Positions 27,099-36,776 are shown, counted from the first letter of the stretch. The stretch is 64,000 nucleotides of DNA from Thiohalomonas denitrificans (GCF_016841685.1 NZ_JAENYR010000007.1:1-64000), one strand, 5' to 3'. The notes: generated from the sequence alone by a model not told the origin. Made by a program: numbers and translations.

Positions 27099-30000
27099 TT
27101 ACGGCATCTGTTCATCGGCCCCGGCGTCATACCCGAGACCTGCGGGGCGGGCATTTCCGTCATAGTCCACGGTCACCCCGGCGTCCGTTGCGAAGTCCAG
27201 TGCCACCGAGCCACTACCAATGTGATAGTCGCCGTTGGACAGGCCAAGCGGACCGTAGTGCACGTCGATGAAGTTGCCGCCCTCGTCGAACGCGGGCATC
27301 ACCGCGAGTGTGGTCTTCGGCTCGGGATAGATGACTCCCGGAGGCCCTTGGTTGAGGTACTCGGCCAGGAAGGCGGGGTCGCCCTCGACATTGCTGCCAT
27401 CGTATCCGGCTGCGTCGGTCAACACGCTGTAGAGCGGATTGAGACTATCAGCCGGATCCCCGGTCCCCAGTACGGCCAGGTCCCAATACTCCGGCGCCTC
27501 GCCGACATCCAGGTTCGGGGACAGACCGAACGGCGGGTCCTGATTGGGGTCCATCACGAAGCTGAAGGAGCGGTTGTGCCAGATGATGTTGTTCTCCAGC
27601 CCCGGGCTCGAGAACAGCGGCTCCCGCATTCGTTCAGCCGTTGCCGCCAATGCCGGGCTGTGGGCGTGACCCACAATACCCGCGGGCTGGGGGACGGACT
27701 GGTTGGGCTGCCCCGGCGCGAAGGCCGCTCCGGCCGTGGCGGTACTGTCGTTATTGGCGATGGTGTTGTGCAGCACCGTCACGTTGCCCGCGTCCTGCAG
27801 CGAGATCCCGCCGCCGGCCAGACCGGAGACGTTGTTGACCACGAAATTGTTGATGATCTCCACTGCATACCAGGTTCTCTTGGAACCGTGCTCCATGTCG
27901 AGCCCGTTCACCGACTCCAGGCGCATGCCGCCGCCATGGCCGGCTCCGGCATGGTTACCCTGGACCCGGTTGGAGAGGATCCGCACCAGCCCGGCGCCGG
28001 GGCTCAGCAGTCCGCCACCCACCGGTGCGACGCCGCCGATGAAGATGCCGCCGCCGGATACCGTGAGACCCTGATTGAACGACTGGTTGAAGGCGATGAT
28101 GTTGCCCTCAATCAGCCCGTCGTTGCTCAGACCCAGGTGGCCGACACCGGCCCCGTTGCCCTGCGTGAAGTTGCCGCACACCAGGTTGTCGGTCACACGG
28201 TAGGCATCGGAACCGGTATAGAGACTGATACCCCCGCCCGCACCGCCACTGGCGCCATTCGTGTACACATGGTTATGGTGGATTGCGATACGGTCGTTGT
28301 ACGCATCCTGGTACTCGAGCCCCTGGTTGGTCTCCAGAACCAATTCGGGGTGGCCCAGCCGGATGCCGCCGCCGTAGATGCCGTGATTGCCGAACACCCG
28401 GTTGTTGGCAATCGCCATGTCGTTGGCGTAGCCGTTGACGACGATTCCGCCGGCATGGTCGGCACCGGTGATGGCGAAGCCGTCGACCCAGGCCAGGGGC
28501 AGACCGTCCCTGTCCCGGCCAAACCCGCCCTTGTTGGGCATTTCATCCTTCGCAAGGACAATGACCCCCGGCCCCTCCTCGGTAAAGAGTGTGGCCGGTT
28601 CGGGCAAGCCGAAGCCCAGCTCCTGTGCCGGGAGCAAGTCCACCTCACCTGCGGTGATCAGCCCCTCGACCTTGTCTCGCCACGCCTGGAGCTTGTTGCC
28701 CGGCGCCTTCAGCGCGTCGATGACCGTGTTGGCGCCGAAGCCCTGCAGGCGGATCGGCTTCCACATGATCACCAACTCCTCGTACCGGCCGGGATGGACC
28801 AGGACCATGTCGCCGGGCTCCGCCTGGTCGATGGCATCCTGGATGGGCGTGGCGTTCGTATCAGCCGCTGGCCACACCTCGTGGACCGCCGCTTCCGCCC
28901 GACCGTTGGCGGAGAGCAGCGAGCCGACGACGATGGTGCTGCTGACACCCGCCTCCGCTCCGGTATCCGCGCGGACGATCTCCAGTTGGCCCGTAGCGGC
29001 ATCCGCCGGCACGGTCCCGCTGATCAGGGTGTCGCTCCGGGCGATGCCCTCCAGCGGTGTGCCGCCGATGGTCACGCTGCCATCCGTACCAAACCCGGAA
29101 CCGGCGATCTCAATCGCCTCACCCGGCTGCACATAGGGGCTGGAAACCGAATCGACCGCGGGCGTTCCCGCCGGATAATCGCAATCCAGAGTGGCCTGAT
29201 TGGGTCCGGCGAACGCCGATACCGGGACCACCGGGGTATCCAGGTAGGTGGTAGTGCCCGGCATGTACTGGAAGGTGTAACAGAACTGGCTGTACTGCGG
29301 GTTATGCCGCGGGTCGTTGGCCGAGTTCATGCAGGTGATGAGCATGTTCGGCGACATGCCGCTGGGCATCGGCAGATTCGCCGTGTAGGTGGACGGGACC
29401 AGGGCGTTGTAGCGTCCCCAGCGATCGGAATAGGTGCGGGCGATCTCGTTGCCCGTCCAGTCGCGAATGGAGACCGGCAGTCCCGGCGGCGAGTATTTCT
29501 CGCCGAAGTTCGGCGCGGCCGGATCGAACTCGTTGGAGAGGTCGTCCAGGATGAAGCCGACCACGTGACCGGCCGGCGGGACCTGGGTAAACATGAAGAA
29601 TTCAGCCGCCGCATTTCTCCCGTCGGACAGCGTCACCTGCTTACGGTTACAGAGGGGCCGCTGGTCACCGGCGAACGGCGCCGCGATGAACTGCTCGGCC
29701 GACCCAACCGGATTGCCGTCGCCATCGGTCTGGAAGCTCATATAGTCCGGCACCGTACGCAGCTCACCGACACAGGCCGGCGGAAGGAGCTGCGGCACAT
29801 AGGTATCGCCGAAGTCGACGTTACGATCCTCCTCCTTGACCGTCTGGTAGACCGGGTGTTCGCCGGTGCCGACAATATACTCGCCGGCAGGCAGGCCCGC
29901 GACTTCGGCACCGCCCGAGACGATGCCGTCCGGGTGGTAGCTGTCAAAGGCGTAGCCACCGTCGAACACCGCCGGACGCGCCTGATTGAAGTTGCGAAGC

Positions 30001-32051
30001 CCGTCATAGCAATCGGTGGGGTAGAGACCGTCAACATAGAAGACTTCCCCCTGACAGCCCGTAGGCAGGCTGTCGTCCCAACTGTCGGTGGTGGTGATCT
30101 GAATGGCGTCACCGGCATCGAACAGACCATTGTCGTTGTAGTCGATGTCCTCCGGCCCGGCCGTTCCACCGTCGCGCCACCCGAAGGGGTGGTTGTCCAC
30201 GTCGGCTACGGTCTCCTCGCCATCACCGTCCAGGTCGTCAATCACTCCGTCGCTGTCGCTGTCCTGATACAGGGCCACCTGAATGCGCGGAATGCCGGGC
30301 TCCCAGGGTTCGGCAGCGGCATAACGCGGGTCATTCTCCGCGCGGGTGGTGGCGTAGAAGACCATGCCGGACATTCCACCGTTCTCGCCCGGTTCGTAGG
30401 CCTTCTTGCCCCACTGGATGACGTTGGTCTGTCCTAGGAAGCCCTGGAAACCCTGCGTCAGGACCGGGCCGGTTTCGGTGCGGTAGGGCAAATAGTCATT
30501 CTCAGACTGCGGCTGCGGATTCAGGACACCGCCGAATCCCCAGGGGCCATTGTCTACCGGCCCGCCGTCATCGGCGACGATGGTGGCACCGGTGGCTTTG
30601 AGCCGGCCGAAATCCACCTCGGCCACCAGCCAGCTAAAAAAGGGGAATACCTCGTCATAAGGCGCGGCGCCCTCCATGTCGGTGGGCATGCTCTGGTAGA
30701 GCGAGCCGTCCCGGAAGCGGAGATTGGTCACCACCTCGGGAATGGGGGCCTCGCCCGGGTCCCAGAACCCGTTTTCGTTCTCGTCGTTGAAGACGTAGTT
30801 TTCCAACCGCGCGAACCAGGAGAACACAGGCACATCGAGCAGGTTGCAGCCCGGGGTGCTGTTACAGTTGCCCTGGGTATCCACGCTCACATTGGTCGAG
30901 CCGAAGATAACATCCAGGTTGGCATCCCAGATGGCAAGCTGGTAGTCGCCGGGCGGGACATTGGAGATATTGAAGCTGCTGTCGGCGCTGCACGGTGCCG
31001 CGAAGACACCCCGGCCAATGCCGACGGACATATCATTCAAACCGATCCAGCAGTCCGGGACCGGAGCCCCGGTATAGAAGGCAAAATCCGGCGGCCGCGA
31101 ATTGTGCACCTGCCGCACCTGTCCCGTGACCGTGGTACGGGTCGTCCCCGGCAGCGAGGCCAGGTTATCAAAGGATTGGACAAAGCCGATAAACACGTGG
31201 GGACCAGGGGGTCCGAACTCCGTGAAATAGGACGGCTCGTCCGCCTTCACCCACGCGTCTACAGTCTTGGTGCCCTCGATGGTACTGGTTTGAACCCAAC
31301 CCTGGCCCGCTGGCGGGATCACCTCCACCCCGTACTTTCCGGGGGCAAGATTCTTGATAGCAGCATACCCGTCCGGGCCAGTCAGGATGGTCCCATTCCC
31401 CATCGCGGCAACAGTGCCGTCTTCGTTGTAGGTGGTCCCCAGGGCATTGCCGAACGCGTCCTGCATCATCTGGCCCCCGGAGGCCCCGTAGCGTCCGCCG
31501 GCATCGGAGAGTTTGATCTGGAATCCGGCCAGCCCTTCTTCCTCCGGCGTATCCGGCGCATTGTTGATCGGATAGTCGTCATGAAAGACGAAGATCCGGA
31601 TCTGGGCCGTGGGCAACGGCAGGCGATTGACCTTCACCTGCACCTGCCCCTGTCCGGGCTCGATGGGTGCCGCCCCGATGGTGGCCCCGCCGTCAGTTCC
31701 CGCATCTGCCGGAAGGATAGAGAGATAGTAATGCTTGTTTGGATCGAGGTCCGGAAGGGAACCCCCGGCCCAGCCCTCGGCAACCGGAGGCATGTGGCTC
31801 CGATGAAAATCGACGGATAGGCAGTTATCCAGACGCCCTTCTTCACACGTCGCAGGGGGGCCGGGGTTTATATGGTGCGTAACGTCCTCTTCGATCAGCC
31901 ACCGATAACTGGTAATGGCCGACGTCCCGTCGGTTACCGATAGTTCTGGTATCTGCGCTTGGGAAATCCCGGGGAAGAATCCTAACATGAAAAAAATGAC
32001 AAAAACGAACCCCAGACCGGGGCCGCCAAGCCCTCCGTTGCCTCGCTTCAT
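27099..32051 (-). CDS. Giant secreted modular protein with parallel beta-helix
   Basis: 1650 residues. Signal peptide (FVFVIFFMLGFFPGISQA). The N-terminal 800 residues hold several SdrD/Cna-B-like or carboxypeptidase-regulatory-like beta domains, e.g. YVFNDENENGFWDPGEAPIP (about 420) and ALYQDSDSDGVIDDLDGDGE (about 610), the latter a calcium-type Asp ladder. An IPT/TIG domain follows (about 1000-1080). A right-handed beta-helix (about 1105-1480) opens with PIQDAIDQAEPGDMVLVHPG and has NosD/pectate-lyase-like turns such as NNRVFGNHGIYGGGIRLG. The end, DYDGNARPAGLGYDAGADEQ, matches a choice-of-anchor Q type tail. First gene of the operon; probably an extracellular scaffold or polysaccharide-binding protein. 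Catalysis is not established. Confidence 0.87.
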   Translation of the reverse strand: MKRGNGGLGGPGLGFVFVIFFMLGFFPGISQAQIPELSVTDGTSAITSYRWLIEEDVTHHINPGPPATCEEGRLDNCLSVDFHRSHMPPVAEGWAGGSLPDLDPNKHYYLSILPADAGTDGGATIGAAPIEPGQGQVQVKVNRLPLPTAQIRIFVFHDDYPINNAPDTPEEEGLAGFQIKLSDAGGRYGASGGQMMQDAFGNALGTTYNEDGTVAAMGNGTILTGPDGYAAIKNLAPGKYGVEVIPPAGQGWVQTSTIEGTKTVDAWVKADEPSYFTEFGPPGPHVFIGFVQSFDNLASLPGTTRTTVTGQVRQVHNSRPPDFAFYTGAPVPDCWIGLNDMSVGIGRGVFAAPCSADSSFNISNVPPGDYQLAIWDANLDVIFGSTNVSVDTQGNCNSTPGCNLLDVPVFSWFARLENYVFNDENENGFWDPGEAPIPEVVTNLRFRDGSLYQSMPTDMEGAAPYDEVFPFFSWLVAEVDFGRLKATGATIVADDGGPVDNGPWGFGGVLNPQPQSENDYLPYRTETGPVLTQGFQGFLGQTNVIQWGKKAYEPGENGGMSGMVFYATTRAENDPRYAAAEPWEPGIPRIQVALYQDSDSDGVIDDLDGDGEETVADVDNHPFGWRDGGTAGPEDIDYNDNGLFDAGDAIQITTTDSWDDSLPTGCQGEVFYVDGLYPTDCYDGLRNFNQARPAVFDGGYAFDSYHPDGIVSGGAEVAGLPAGEYIVGTGEHPVYQTVKEEDRNVDFGDTYVPQLLPPACVGELRTVPDYMSFQTDGDGNPVGSAEQFIAAPFAGDQRPLCNRKQVTLSDGRNAAAEFFMFTQVPPAGHVVGFILDDLSNEFDPAAPNFGEKYSPPGLPVSIRDWTGNEIARTYSDRWGRYNALVPSTYTANLPMPSGMSPNMLITCMNSANDPRHNPQYSQFCYTFQYMPGTTTYLDTPVVPVSAFAGPNQATLDCDYPAGTPAVDSVSSPYVQPGEAIEIAGSGFGTDGSVTIGGTPLEGIARSDTLISGTVPADAATGQLEIVRADTGAEAGVSSTIVVGSLLSANGRAEAAVHEVWPAADTNATPIQDAIDQAEPGDMVLVHPGRYEELVIMWKPIRLQGFGANTVIDALKAPGNKLQAWRDKVEGLITAGEVDLLPAQELGFGLPEPATLFTEEGPGVIVLAKDEMPNKGGFGRDRDGLPLAWVDGFAITGADHAGGIVVNGYANDMAIANNRVFGNHGIYGGGIRLGHPELVLETNQGLEYQDAYNDRIAIHHNHVYTNGASGGAGGGISLYTGSDAYRVTDNLVCGNFTQGNGAGVGHLGLSNDGLIEGNIIAFNQSFNQGLTVSGGGIFIGGVAPVGGGLLSPGAGLVRILSNRVQGNHAGAGHGGGMRLESVNGLDMEHGSKRTWYAVEIINNFVVNNVSGLAGGGISLQDAGNVTVLHNTIANNDSTATAGAAFAPGQPNQSVPQPAGIVGHAHSPALAATAERMREPLFSSPGLENNIIWHNRSFSFVMDPNQDPPFGLSPNLDVGEAPEYWDLAVLGTGDPADSLNPLYSVLTDAAGYDGSNVEGDPAFLAEYLNQGPPGVIYPEPKTTLAVMPAFDEGGNFIDVHYGPLGLSNGDYHIGSGSVALDFATDAGVTVDYDGNARPAGLGYDAGADEQMP

Positions 32052-32215
32052 GATGCACTCCCTTGCTGAGTTTCCGTCGGTTATTCACCGCGACTTGGGT
32101 AATCTTTTTTCTGTTATGAAATAGATAGGCGAGGATCAGCTGAACGGCAATGCCCATCGTCAAAAAAAACTTTGTAACTGCTCGCCCAGGTGATCGCCCA
32201 CGGCCCCGGAAATCC

Positions 32216-32350
32216 GTCATCCCGCGTAGGCGGGGATCCAGCAGTCGAACTCAGAATACATCCTGGCCAAGAACCGTCATCCCCGCGTAGGCGGGGATCC
32301 ATTTTGGGCCATGCTTTTGTTCTCTGGATTCCCGCCTACGCGGGAATGAC
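32216..32350. repeat. Three REP-like palindromes
   Basis: Units at 32216-32240, 32276-32300 and, inverted, 32324-32350, each with the palindromic core CCCGCGTAGGCGGGGATCC or its variant. They match the common proteobacterial intergenic pattern 'GTCAT(T)CCCGCG...CGCGGGAATCC'. They lie 165-300 bases upstream of the giant gene, so they are in or beyond its promoter region. Spacing (about 35 and 23) and orientation are irregular. Confidence 0.8.
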
Positions 32351-32584
32351 GGAGGGGGTGAGTAGTTATAACTTTTTGTGAGCACCACCCCGAGCGAGTG
32401 CACGGCATCGGAGCGGAGCACTGTGCGTCGGGGTCACTGCGGGTGATGGCCAATGAGCGACGGGTAGCTCATTCAAGAGCTATCGCTCACACTCTACGTC
32501 GCCTATTGCGCACCGACAATCGACGCAGCCGCCGAGCGCAGCATCGCCCTCTTCTTTGACGACGTCGATGGTAACCACTAGGAA

Positions 32585-32765
32585 TCTCTCCGAGAATCGC
32601 TGACCTACTCGGCTCGGACATCCTCGAGAATAGGTTCCAGACATTCTCTACTACCGCCATCCATGACGGCATGCTGCGCTCTAACTGCTCCACCCATGGA
32701 GTCGTGCGGCCAAGCCCGACTGGCCAGATTTCCCGCTCATTTTCGTTAAATAGAACCTTCCGGAG
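32585..32765 (-). repeat. Decayed MITE-like copy in gene-free region
   Basis: Read on the minus strand, TCTATTTAACGAAAATGAGC and GGGAAATCTGGCCA, a CACGACTCCATGG segment, and GTCCGAGCCGAGTAGGTCAG match the element at 62767-63018. The end CGATTCTCGGA is recognisable as the terminal repeat; the other end is degraded. The gene-free stretch 32052-32880 contains otherwise the REP-like units, a short hairpin near 32455-32488 (GAGCGA...TCGCTC), and nothing else that I can support. Confidence 0.65.
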
Positions 32766-32880
32766 GGCTGCGACCAATAAGGGTGGGTACAAAACCGAGC
32801 CGATGCGTTAGCGATACTTCAAACGCCAACTACCGACGGTGGTGCAAAATCGTCTCCAATCCCTCCGAAATAGAGGGCAT

Positions 32881-32917
32881 AAAAAAAGCCCCCGGGTTCA
32901 CGCCGCGGGGGCTTTTT
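32881..32917 (-). terminator. Strong hairpin terminator after tRNA-Lys
   Basis: AAAAAAAGCCCCCG and CGGGGGCTTTTT flank a short loop, so the hairpin has A on one side and T on the other and could work in both directions. It lies about 60 bases beyond the 3' end of tRNA-Lys, in position to end that transcript. Confidence 0.88.
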
Positions 32918-32978
32918 ACGCACCAGGTTTTGTTGCTTTTTGTCGCGGAATCCGCCGAGCCTGAGTGCCAGTTTAAAG

Positions 32979-33051
32979 TGGGCCGTGTTGGAATCGAACC
33001 AACGACCACCTGATTAAAAGTCAGATGCTCTACCAACTGAGCTAACGGCCC
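32979..33051 (-). tRNA. tRNA-Lys (UUU)
   Basis: Read on the minus strand: acceptor GGGCCGT pairs with ACGGCCC, D-arm GCTCAGTTGGTAGAGC, anticodon stem-loop CTGACTTTTAATCAG giving UUU, variable loop GTGGTC, T-arm GTTGGTTCGATTCCAAC. The CCA end is not encoded (ACTT follows), unlike the initiator tRNA in this window. It lies 65 bases after the yeeE-type gene on the same strand. Confidence 0.96.
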
Positions 33052-33116
33052 GTGAGAGGCGGCATATAGTACCGGACTCGCCAAAAAAGGCAAGCCCGGC
33101 ACCAACCGTTTATCGC

Positions 33117-34418
33117 CTAGATGGCCTCGAGTTTGCGCATGGCATTGGGGACCAGGCGCATGTCGGCCAGAGCGGTTATCAATGCCTTCGGGAAAGTCGC
33201 TTCTTCCTCGTAGACCATTTGGTAGTACTGGATTTTCATGGTCAGTGCACTCCCAAAAACGATGGAGGCCAAAGCCATCATGGAACCGACCGCCAGCGTG
33301 GAGAAGCCGGTGATGCCTTGTCCGATGGTGCACCCCATGGCCAGTACGCCACCAAACCCCATCAGAATGGCGCCGATGAAGTGGTTCATGAAATCACGAA
33401 CCGAGGCAAACCACTCGAACCGGAAACCGCCGCTGAGAATGGCCCAGATGAACGAGCCGGCGACCACACCCAGAACAGCGACCACGCCGAACGTCAGCGC
33501 GGTCTTGGCGAACCCGCCGGCAGCATAACCGAGAGACTGCCCCATGGGGTTGATGAAGGTGTAGGATTGGGGATTGAAATCCGAGCTGGCGGGCTTGGCG
33601 TCCCAGCCCTCGTGAATACCCTCATTCATGTCCCAGTGGGTTTGAGCGGGATCGAGAAATTCACTGACCGAGACGGTCATTTCACCTTCGAACGAGTCCT
33701 CGAAGGTGAGCCCGATGTTGGAGCTCACATACCAGGCCCCGAGGATCGCTACACCGACTACGAGTCCGCCGAGTACGTTGTCGAAACTGCCGCGGAAATC
33801 GGCGGATTTAAAGACGAAGCCGAGCAGCAGCAGACCCAGACCGGTGCCGATCCACAGACGGGCACTCCCCGCGCCCTCGGAGCCGGCGAAGATAGTACCC
33901 AGGTCCTGTTGACCGCCGTCCAGGCTGACCGCCAGTGGCCTAATCCAGTCCAGGAACAGCAGCGACATCAGCGTCTGGTCACTGCCGGGAAACGGATTGA
34001 TCATGAAATAGGCGATTACACCGATGACGCCGAACACCACAATCGATTTCAGATTGCCGCCGCCAATGCGGATTAACGTCTTGTTGCCACAACCCGAGGC
34101 CAGGGTCATCCCAATTCCGAACAGCAACCCGCCAAGGATGTTTTCGGCCCAAATCAGGTTACCCGATCGGTACGGAGGAAAGGAACCATCAGCCTGAACC
34201 AGACCGACCGCTTCGAGTCCGGTGACACCGAGCAGTGCAATGGCAATGGCGAACATCCAGGCGCGCATGCGGCCCCAGTCGCCCATATTGACCGCATCGG
34301 AGACGGCACCCATGGTGCAGAAATTCGTCTTGTTGACGACAGCGCCCATGATAAGTGCGATACCGAAGGCTCCCAAAAGCAGCGCCTGATGCGCCTGGGA
34401 AAAGCTTTCAAATAACAA
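33117..34418 (-). CDS. YeeE/YedE-family sulfur transport protein
   Basis: A 433-residue membrane protein with about nine to ten hydrophobic helices, related to YeeE/TsuA, which imports thiosulfate. Family Cys motifs are visible: NKTNFCTMGAVSD (about 31-43), TLASGCGNKTLIRIGGGN in the first half and AMGCTIGQGITGFSTLA in the second half, so it is the double-length form with two repeats. A loop of about 90 hydrophilic residues (about 220-310) separates them. Start TTG at 34418 is chosen because GGAGG lies eight bases upstream; the ATG at 34466 adds 16 unlikely residues and no binding site. Fits a sulfur-using organism; the actual substrate is inferred. Confidence 0.85.
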   Translation of the reverse strand: MLFESFSQAHQALLLGAFGIALIMGAVVNKTNFCTMGAVSDAVNMGDWGRMRAWMFAIAIALLGVTGLEAVGLVQADGSFPPYRSGNLIWAENILGGLLFGIGMTLASGCGNKTLIRIGGGNLKSIVVFGVIGVIAYFMINPFPGSDQTLMSLLFLDWIRPLAVSLDGGQQDLGTIFAGSEGAGSARLWIGTGLGLLLLGFVFKSADFRGSFDNVLGGLVVGVAILGAWYVSSNIGLTFEDSFEGEMTVSVSEFLDPAQTHWDMNEGIHEGWDAKPASSDFNPQSYTFINPMGQSLGYAAGGFAKTALTFGVVAVLGVVAGSFIWAILSGGFRFEWFASVRDFMNHFIGAILMGFGGVLAMGCTIGQGITGFSTLAVGSMMALASIVFGSALTMKIQYYQMVYEEEATFPKALITALADMRLVPNAMRKLEAI

Positions 34419-34426
34419 TGTTCTCT

Positions 34427-34431
34427 CCTCC
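34427..34431 (-). promoter_or_regulatory. Shine-Dalgarno deciding TTG start of yeeE-type gene
   Basis: GGAGG on the minus strand, eight bases before TTG 34418, within GGAGGAGAGAACATTG. It falls inside the longer ATG-started reading, which makes the latter unlikely. Confidence 0.75.
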
Positions 34432-34492
34432 AGTGGTGTTCCTTGACATCTTCGGGAGCCTTGCACATCCGCACAATAGCCCGATGGGAATA

Positions 34493-35179
34493 TTATTGGG
34501 TTTTGTAAGGCGTCGGGTCGGGAACGCCCGCCTCGCGGAAACCGGCCGCACGTAGCCGACAGGAATCACAAACACCGCAAGCCCTTCCGCTGGAATCCGG
34601 ATCATAACAGGACAGCGTCAGTCCATAATCTACACCCAGCCTATGGCCGGTGGCGATGATTTGCGCCTTCGTCATATGAATAAGCGGTGCGTGAATGGAA
34701 AAGTGTTGGCCCTCCACCCCGGCTTTGGTGGCCAGATTTGCGGTCTTTTCAAAGGCGTCGATGAATTCCGGGCGACAATCCGGGTACCCCGAATAATCGA
34801 CGGCATTGACGCCGATAAAGAGGTCCAGAGCACCCAGCACCTCGGCCCAACCCAGCGCCAGAGAAAGGAAAATGGTATTGCGTGCAGGGACATAGGTGGC
34901 CGGTATCCCCTCTGACGGGCCCTGTGGCACATCGATGCTGTCATCAGTCAGGGCGGATCCCCCGAACTGCCGCAAGTCGAGGGTGAAGACACGGTGCTCC
35001 CGCACCCCCAGGCTCTCGGCCACCCGCCGGGAGGCCTCCAGTTCAATCCGGTGCCGCTGCCCGTAGTCGAAGCTGAGGGCGTAGCACTCAAATCCCCGGT
35101 CGCGGGCCATCGCCAGCGAGGTGGCGGAGTCCAGCCCGCCGGAAACAAGGGCAACCGCCTTCTTCGTGAGGTTATTCAT
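34493..35179 (-). CDS. queC: 7-cyano-7-deazaguanine synthase
   Basis: Converts 7-carboxy-7-deazaguanine to preQ0 with ATP and ammonia in queuosine biosynthesis. 228 residues (normal). The PP-loop ATP-binding motif [12 protein letters not shown] is at about 11-22, and the zinc-binding Cys cluster [21 protein letters not shown] at the C-terminus (four Cys) is complete. [11 protein letters not shown] and [17 protein letters not shown] are family signatures. ATG 35179. It lies 154 bases downstream of queE on the same strand, so both are probably one unit. Confidence 0.96.
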   Translation of the reverse strand: MNNLTKKAVALVSGGLDSATSLAMARDRGFECYALSFDYGQRHRIELEASRRVAESLGVREHRVFTLDLRQFGGSALTDDSIDVPQGPSEGIPATYVPARNTIFLSLALGWAEVLGALDLFIGVNAVDYSGYPDCRPEFIDAFEKTANLATKAGVEGQHFSIHAPLIHMTKAQIIATGHRLGVDYGLTLSCYDPDSSGRACGVCDSCRLRAAGFREAGVPDPTPYKTQ

Positions 35180-35333
35180 AGCTTACCGCGACCCGATTCA
35201 CCGAAGAGCGCAAGATGATATTGCCTCTCAAAGATACGGCGTGCGTCGAGTTTCCCAATGGTTTTGACGGGAGACGAGTTCCTATCCATCCAGCGGTTCC
35301 TGATCAGCGGACCTTTGCGATAGGTCTTTAATC

Positions 35334-36011
35334 TTAGCGGCCCGGTTCGTCGCCCCACAACAGTTTATGCAGCTGCATCTGGAATCGGACCGGAAGGCGA
35401 TCTTCAATAATCCAGTCCGCCAGCTGGCGCGGTTCGATCCGGCCGAATACGGGCGAAAACAGAACCTCGCAACGATCAGCGATTCGATAGCGCTTGATCA
35501 CCGCACGAGCCCATTCGTAATCATTACGGTCGGCGATCACGAGTTTTACCTGGTCCCTGCCGGTAAGAACTTCCAGGTTCTCCCAGCGGTTTTTGGTCTG
35601 CTCGCCGGACCCCGGGGTCTTGAGGTCCATCACCCGCACCACCCGCACATCAACATTGGACACATCCAGAGCGCCGCTGGTTTCCAGTGAAACCTGATAA
35701 TCGGCATCACAGAGTCTGACGAGGAGCTCCCGACAGCCCCGTTGGGCGAGCGGTTCACCCCCGGTGACACAGACATGCCGCACCTCACCATATCCCCGTG
35801 AAGCTGCGACCTGCTTCACCTCTTCCATGATGGCATCCAGGGTCATGGTATGGCCACCGGTAAATGCATAGGAGGTATCACAGTACGTGCAACGCAGCGG
35901 GCAGCCGGTCAGACGCACGAACAGGGTGGGCCAGCCCGCGTCACGGGCCTCACCCTGCAGGGACAGAAATATCTCGGTGATCCGCAGCATAGTGCGGGAG
36001 GCCCCTGCCAT
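35334..36011 (-). CDS. queE: 7-carboxy-7-deazaguanine synthase
   Basis: Radical SAM enzyme that forms the 7-deazapurine ring of queuosine precursors. 225 residues. The cluster motif is CPLRCTYCDT (CxxxCxxC with the short insert of this family) near residue 37, and CVTGGEPLAQ near 80. SLQGEARDAGWPTLFVRL is the substrate-binding N-terminus. The start could be ATG 36011 or the internal ATG 35990 (MLRITEIF), which fits most homologues better; neither has a strong Shine-Dalgarno. It begins eight bases after the cpoB stop, so it is attached to the tol-pal operon. Confidence 0.95.
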   Translation of the reverse strand: MAGASRTMLRITEIFLSLQGEARDAGWPTLFVRLTGCPLRCTYCDTSYAFTGGHTMTLDAIMEEVKQVAASRGYGEVRHVCVTGGEPLAQRGCRELLVRLCDADYQVSLETSGALDVSNVDVRVVRVMDLKTPGSGEQTKNRWENLEVLTGRDQVKLVIADRNDYEWARAVIKRYRIADRCEVLFSPVFGRIEPRQLADWIIEDRLPVRFQMQLHKLLWGDEPGR

Positions 36012-36019
36012 TAAGGTGA

Positions 36020-36775
36020 TCAGCCGCCCTGCTTGCCCAAACGTTTCAGCAGGTTCTGCGCCTGGTCCGCCTCGGTGGTGCCCGGATGCTCCCTGACCAG
36101 CTGATCCAGCACCGGCCGGGCCTTCCCGTCCTGCTTCAGCTCATGATAGCTATAGCCGATCTTCAAAAGGGCCTCTGCCACCTTGGGGCTATTGGCATGG
36201 TTATCCACCAGGGCGCGATAAGCGGCGATGGCCTTGCCGAAATCGCGCCGGGCGTAACTGGCCTCTCCGAGCCAGTACTGGGCGATATGCGCGTAGCGAC
36301 CATCCGGATACTCCTCGAGAAAGTTCTCGAAGGCCTTGATCGCCTGCTCATAACGCAACTCCCGGAGGATGTCGAAGGCCTGTTGATAAGCCTGGCGCTC
36401 GGCAACCAGATCAGCGGTACCCGGGCTCTCCACGCCCGGCTTCTCCTGTGCCATATCGGGCCCGGTTTGCGCCCCGGCGGCAGGCGCCACACCTTCCCGC
36501 TCCAGACGCGACAGCCGCCGGTCGGTATCCAGATAGAGGTCGCGCTGGCGTTTTTTGAGTGAATCGAGCTCGTGGCTCACCTCTTCCAGCTCACCACGGA
36601 TCACGGCAAGCTCACGCTGCTGGCTGTCGATCCGGGTCAGCATCTCCATTAGCGATTGGCTCTCCATCAATCTCTCGAGCCGCTGAACCCGGTCTTGCAA
36701 ATCGTTTCGCTCGGCCGCCTGAACCGGTACGGCGGTGAGCAGCACGAAGGGGATCAGGTAGCGCAGCTTGGTCAT
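36020..36775 (-). CDS. cpoB: Cell division coordinator CpoB (YbgF)
   Basis: Periplasmic protein that links Tol-Pal with peptidoglycan synthesis at the septum. 251 residues: signal peptide ending VPVQA, an N-terminal coiled coil (about 22-85, e.g. RLERLMESQSLMEML), and a C-terminal TPR region (about 125-245) with YQQAFDILRELRYEQAIKAF and YWLGEASYARRDFGKAIAAY. This matches the trimeric coiled coil plus TPR plan of E. coli CpoB. It starts one base after the pal stop. Confidence 0.95.
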   Translation of the reverse strand: MTKLRYLIPFVLLTAVPVQAAERNDLQDRVQRLERLMESQSLMEMLTRIDSQQRELAVIRGELEEVSHELDSLKKRQRDLYLDTDRRLSRLEREGVAPAAGAQTGPDMAQEKPGVESPGTADLVAERQAYQQAFDILRELRYEQAIKAFENFLEEYPDGRYAHIAQYWLGEASYARRDFGKAIAAYRALVDNHANSPKVAEALLKIGYSYHELKQDGKARPVLDQLVREHPGTTEADQAQNLLKRLGKQGG

Positions 36776-36776
36776 A

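Noticed and set aside
27222-30437. Open frame of 1071 codons on the plus strand
   Set aside because: It lies wholly antisense to the 1650-residue secreted protein, whose signal peptide, domains and operon context are convincing. The antisense product has no recognisable motif, and long antisense frames are expected in GC-rich sequence with strong codon bias.
32216-32350. CRISPR array
   Set aside because: Only three units, irregular spacing, one unit inverted, and the unit is itself a common REP-like palindrome.
32487-33013. Short frames on both strands between the giant gene and tRNA-Lys
   Set aside because: They run through a decayed MITE-like copy, a terminator and the tRNA; no ribosome site or family similarity.
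33072-33105. Terminator between yeeE-type gene and tRNA-Lys
   Set aside because: There is a hairpin with a T-rich loop, but no T run follows the stem, so it is not a rho-independent terminator.
35180-35333. preQ1 riboswitch upstream of queC
   Set aside because: The 154-base gap lacks a convincing short pseudoknot near the ribosome site, and queC here appears to be transcribed with queE.
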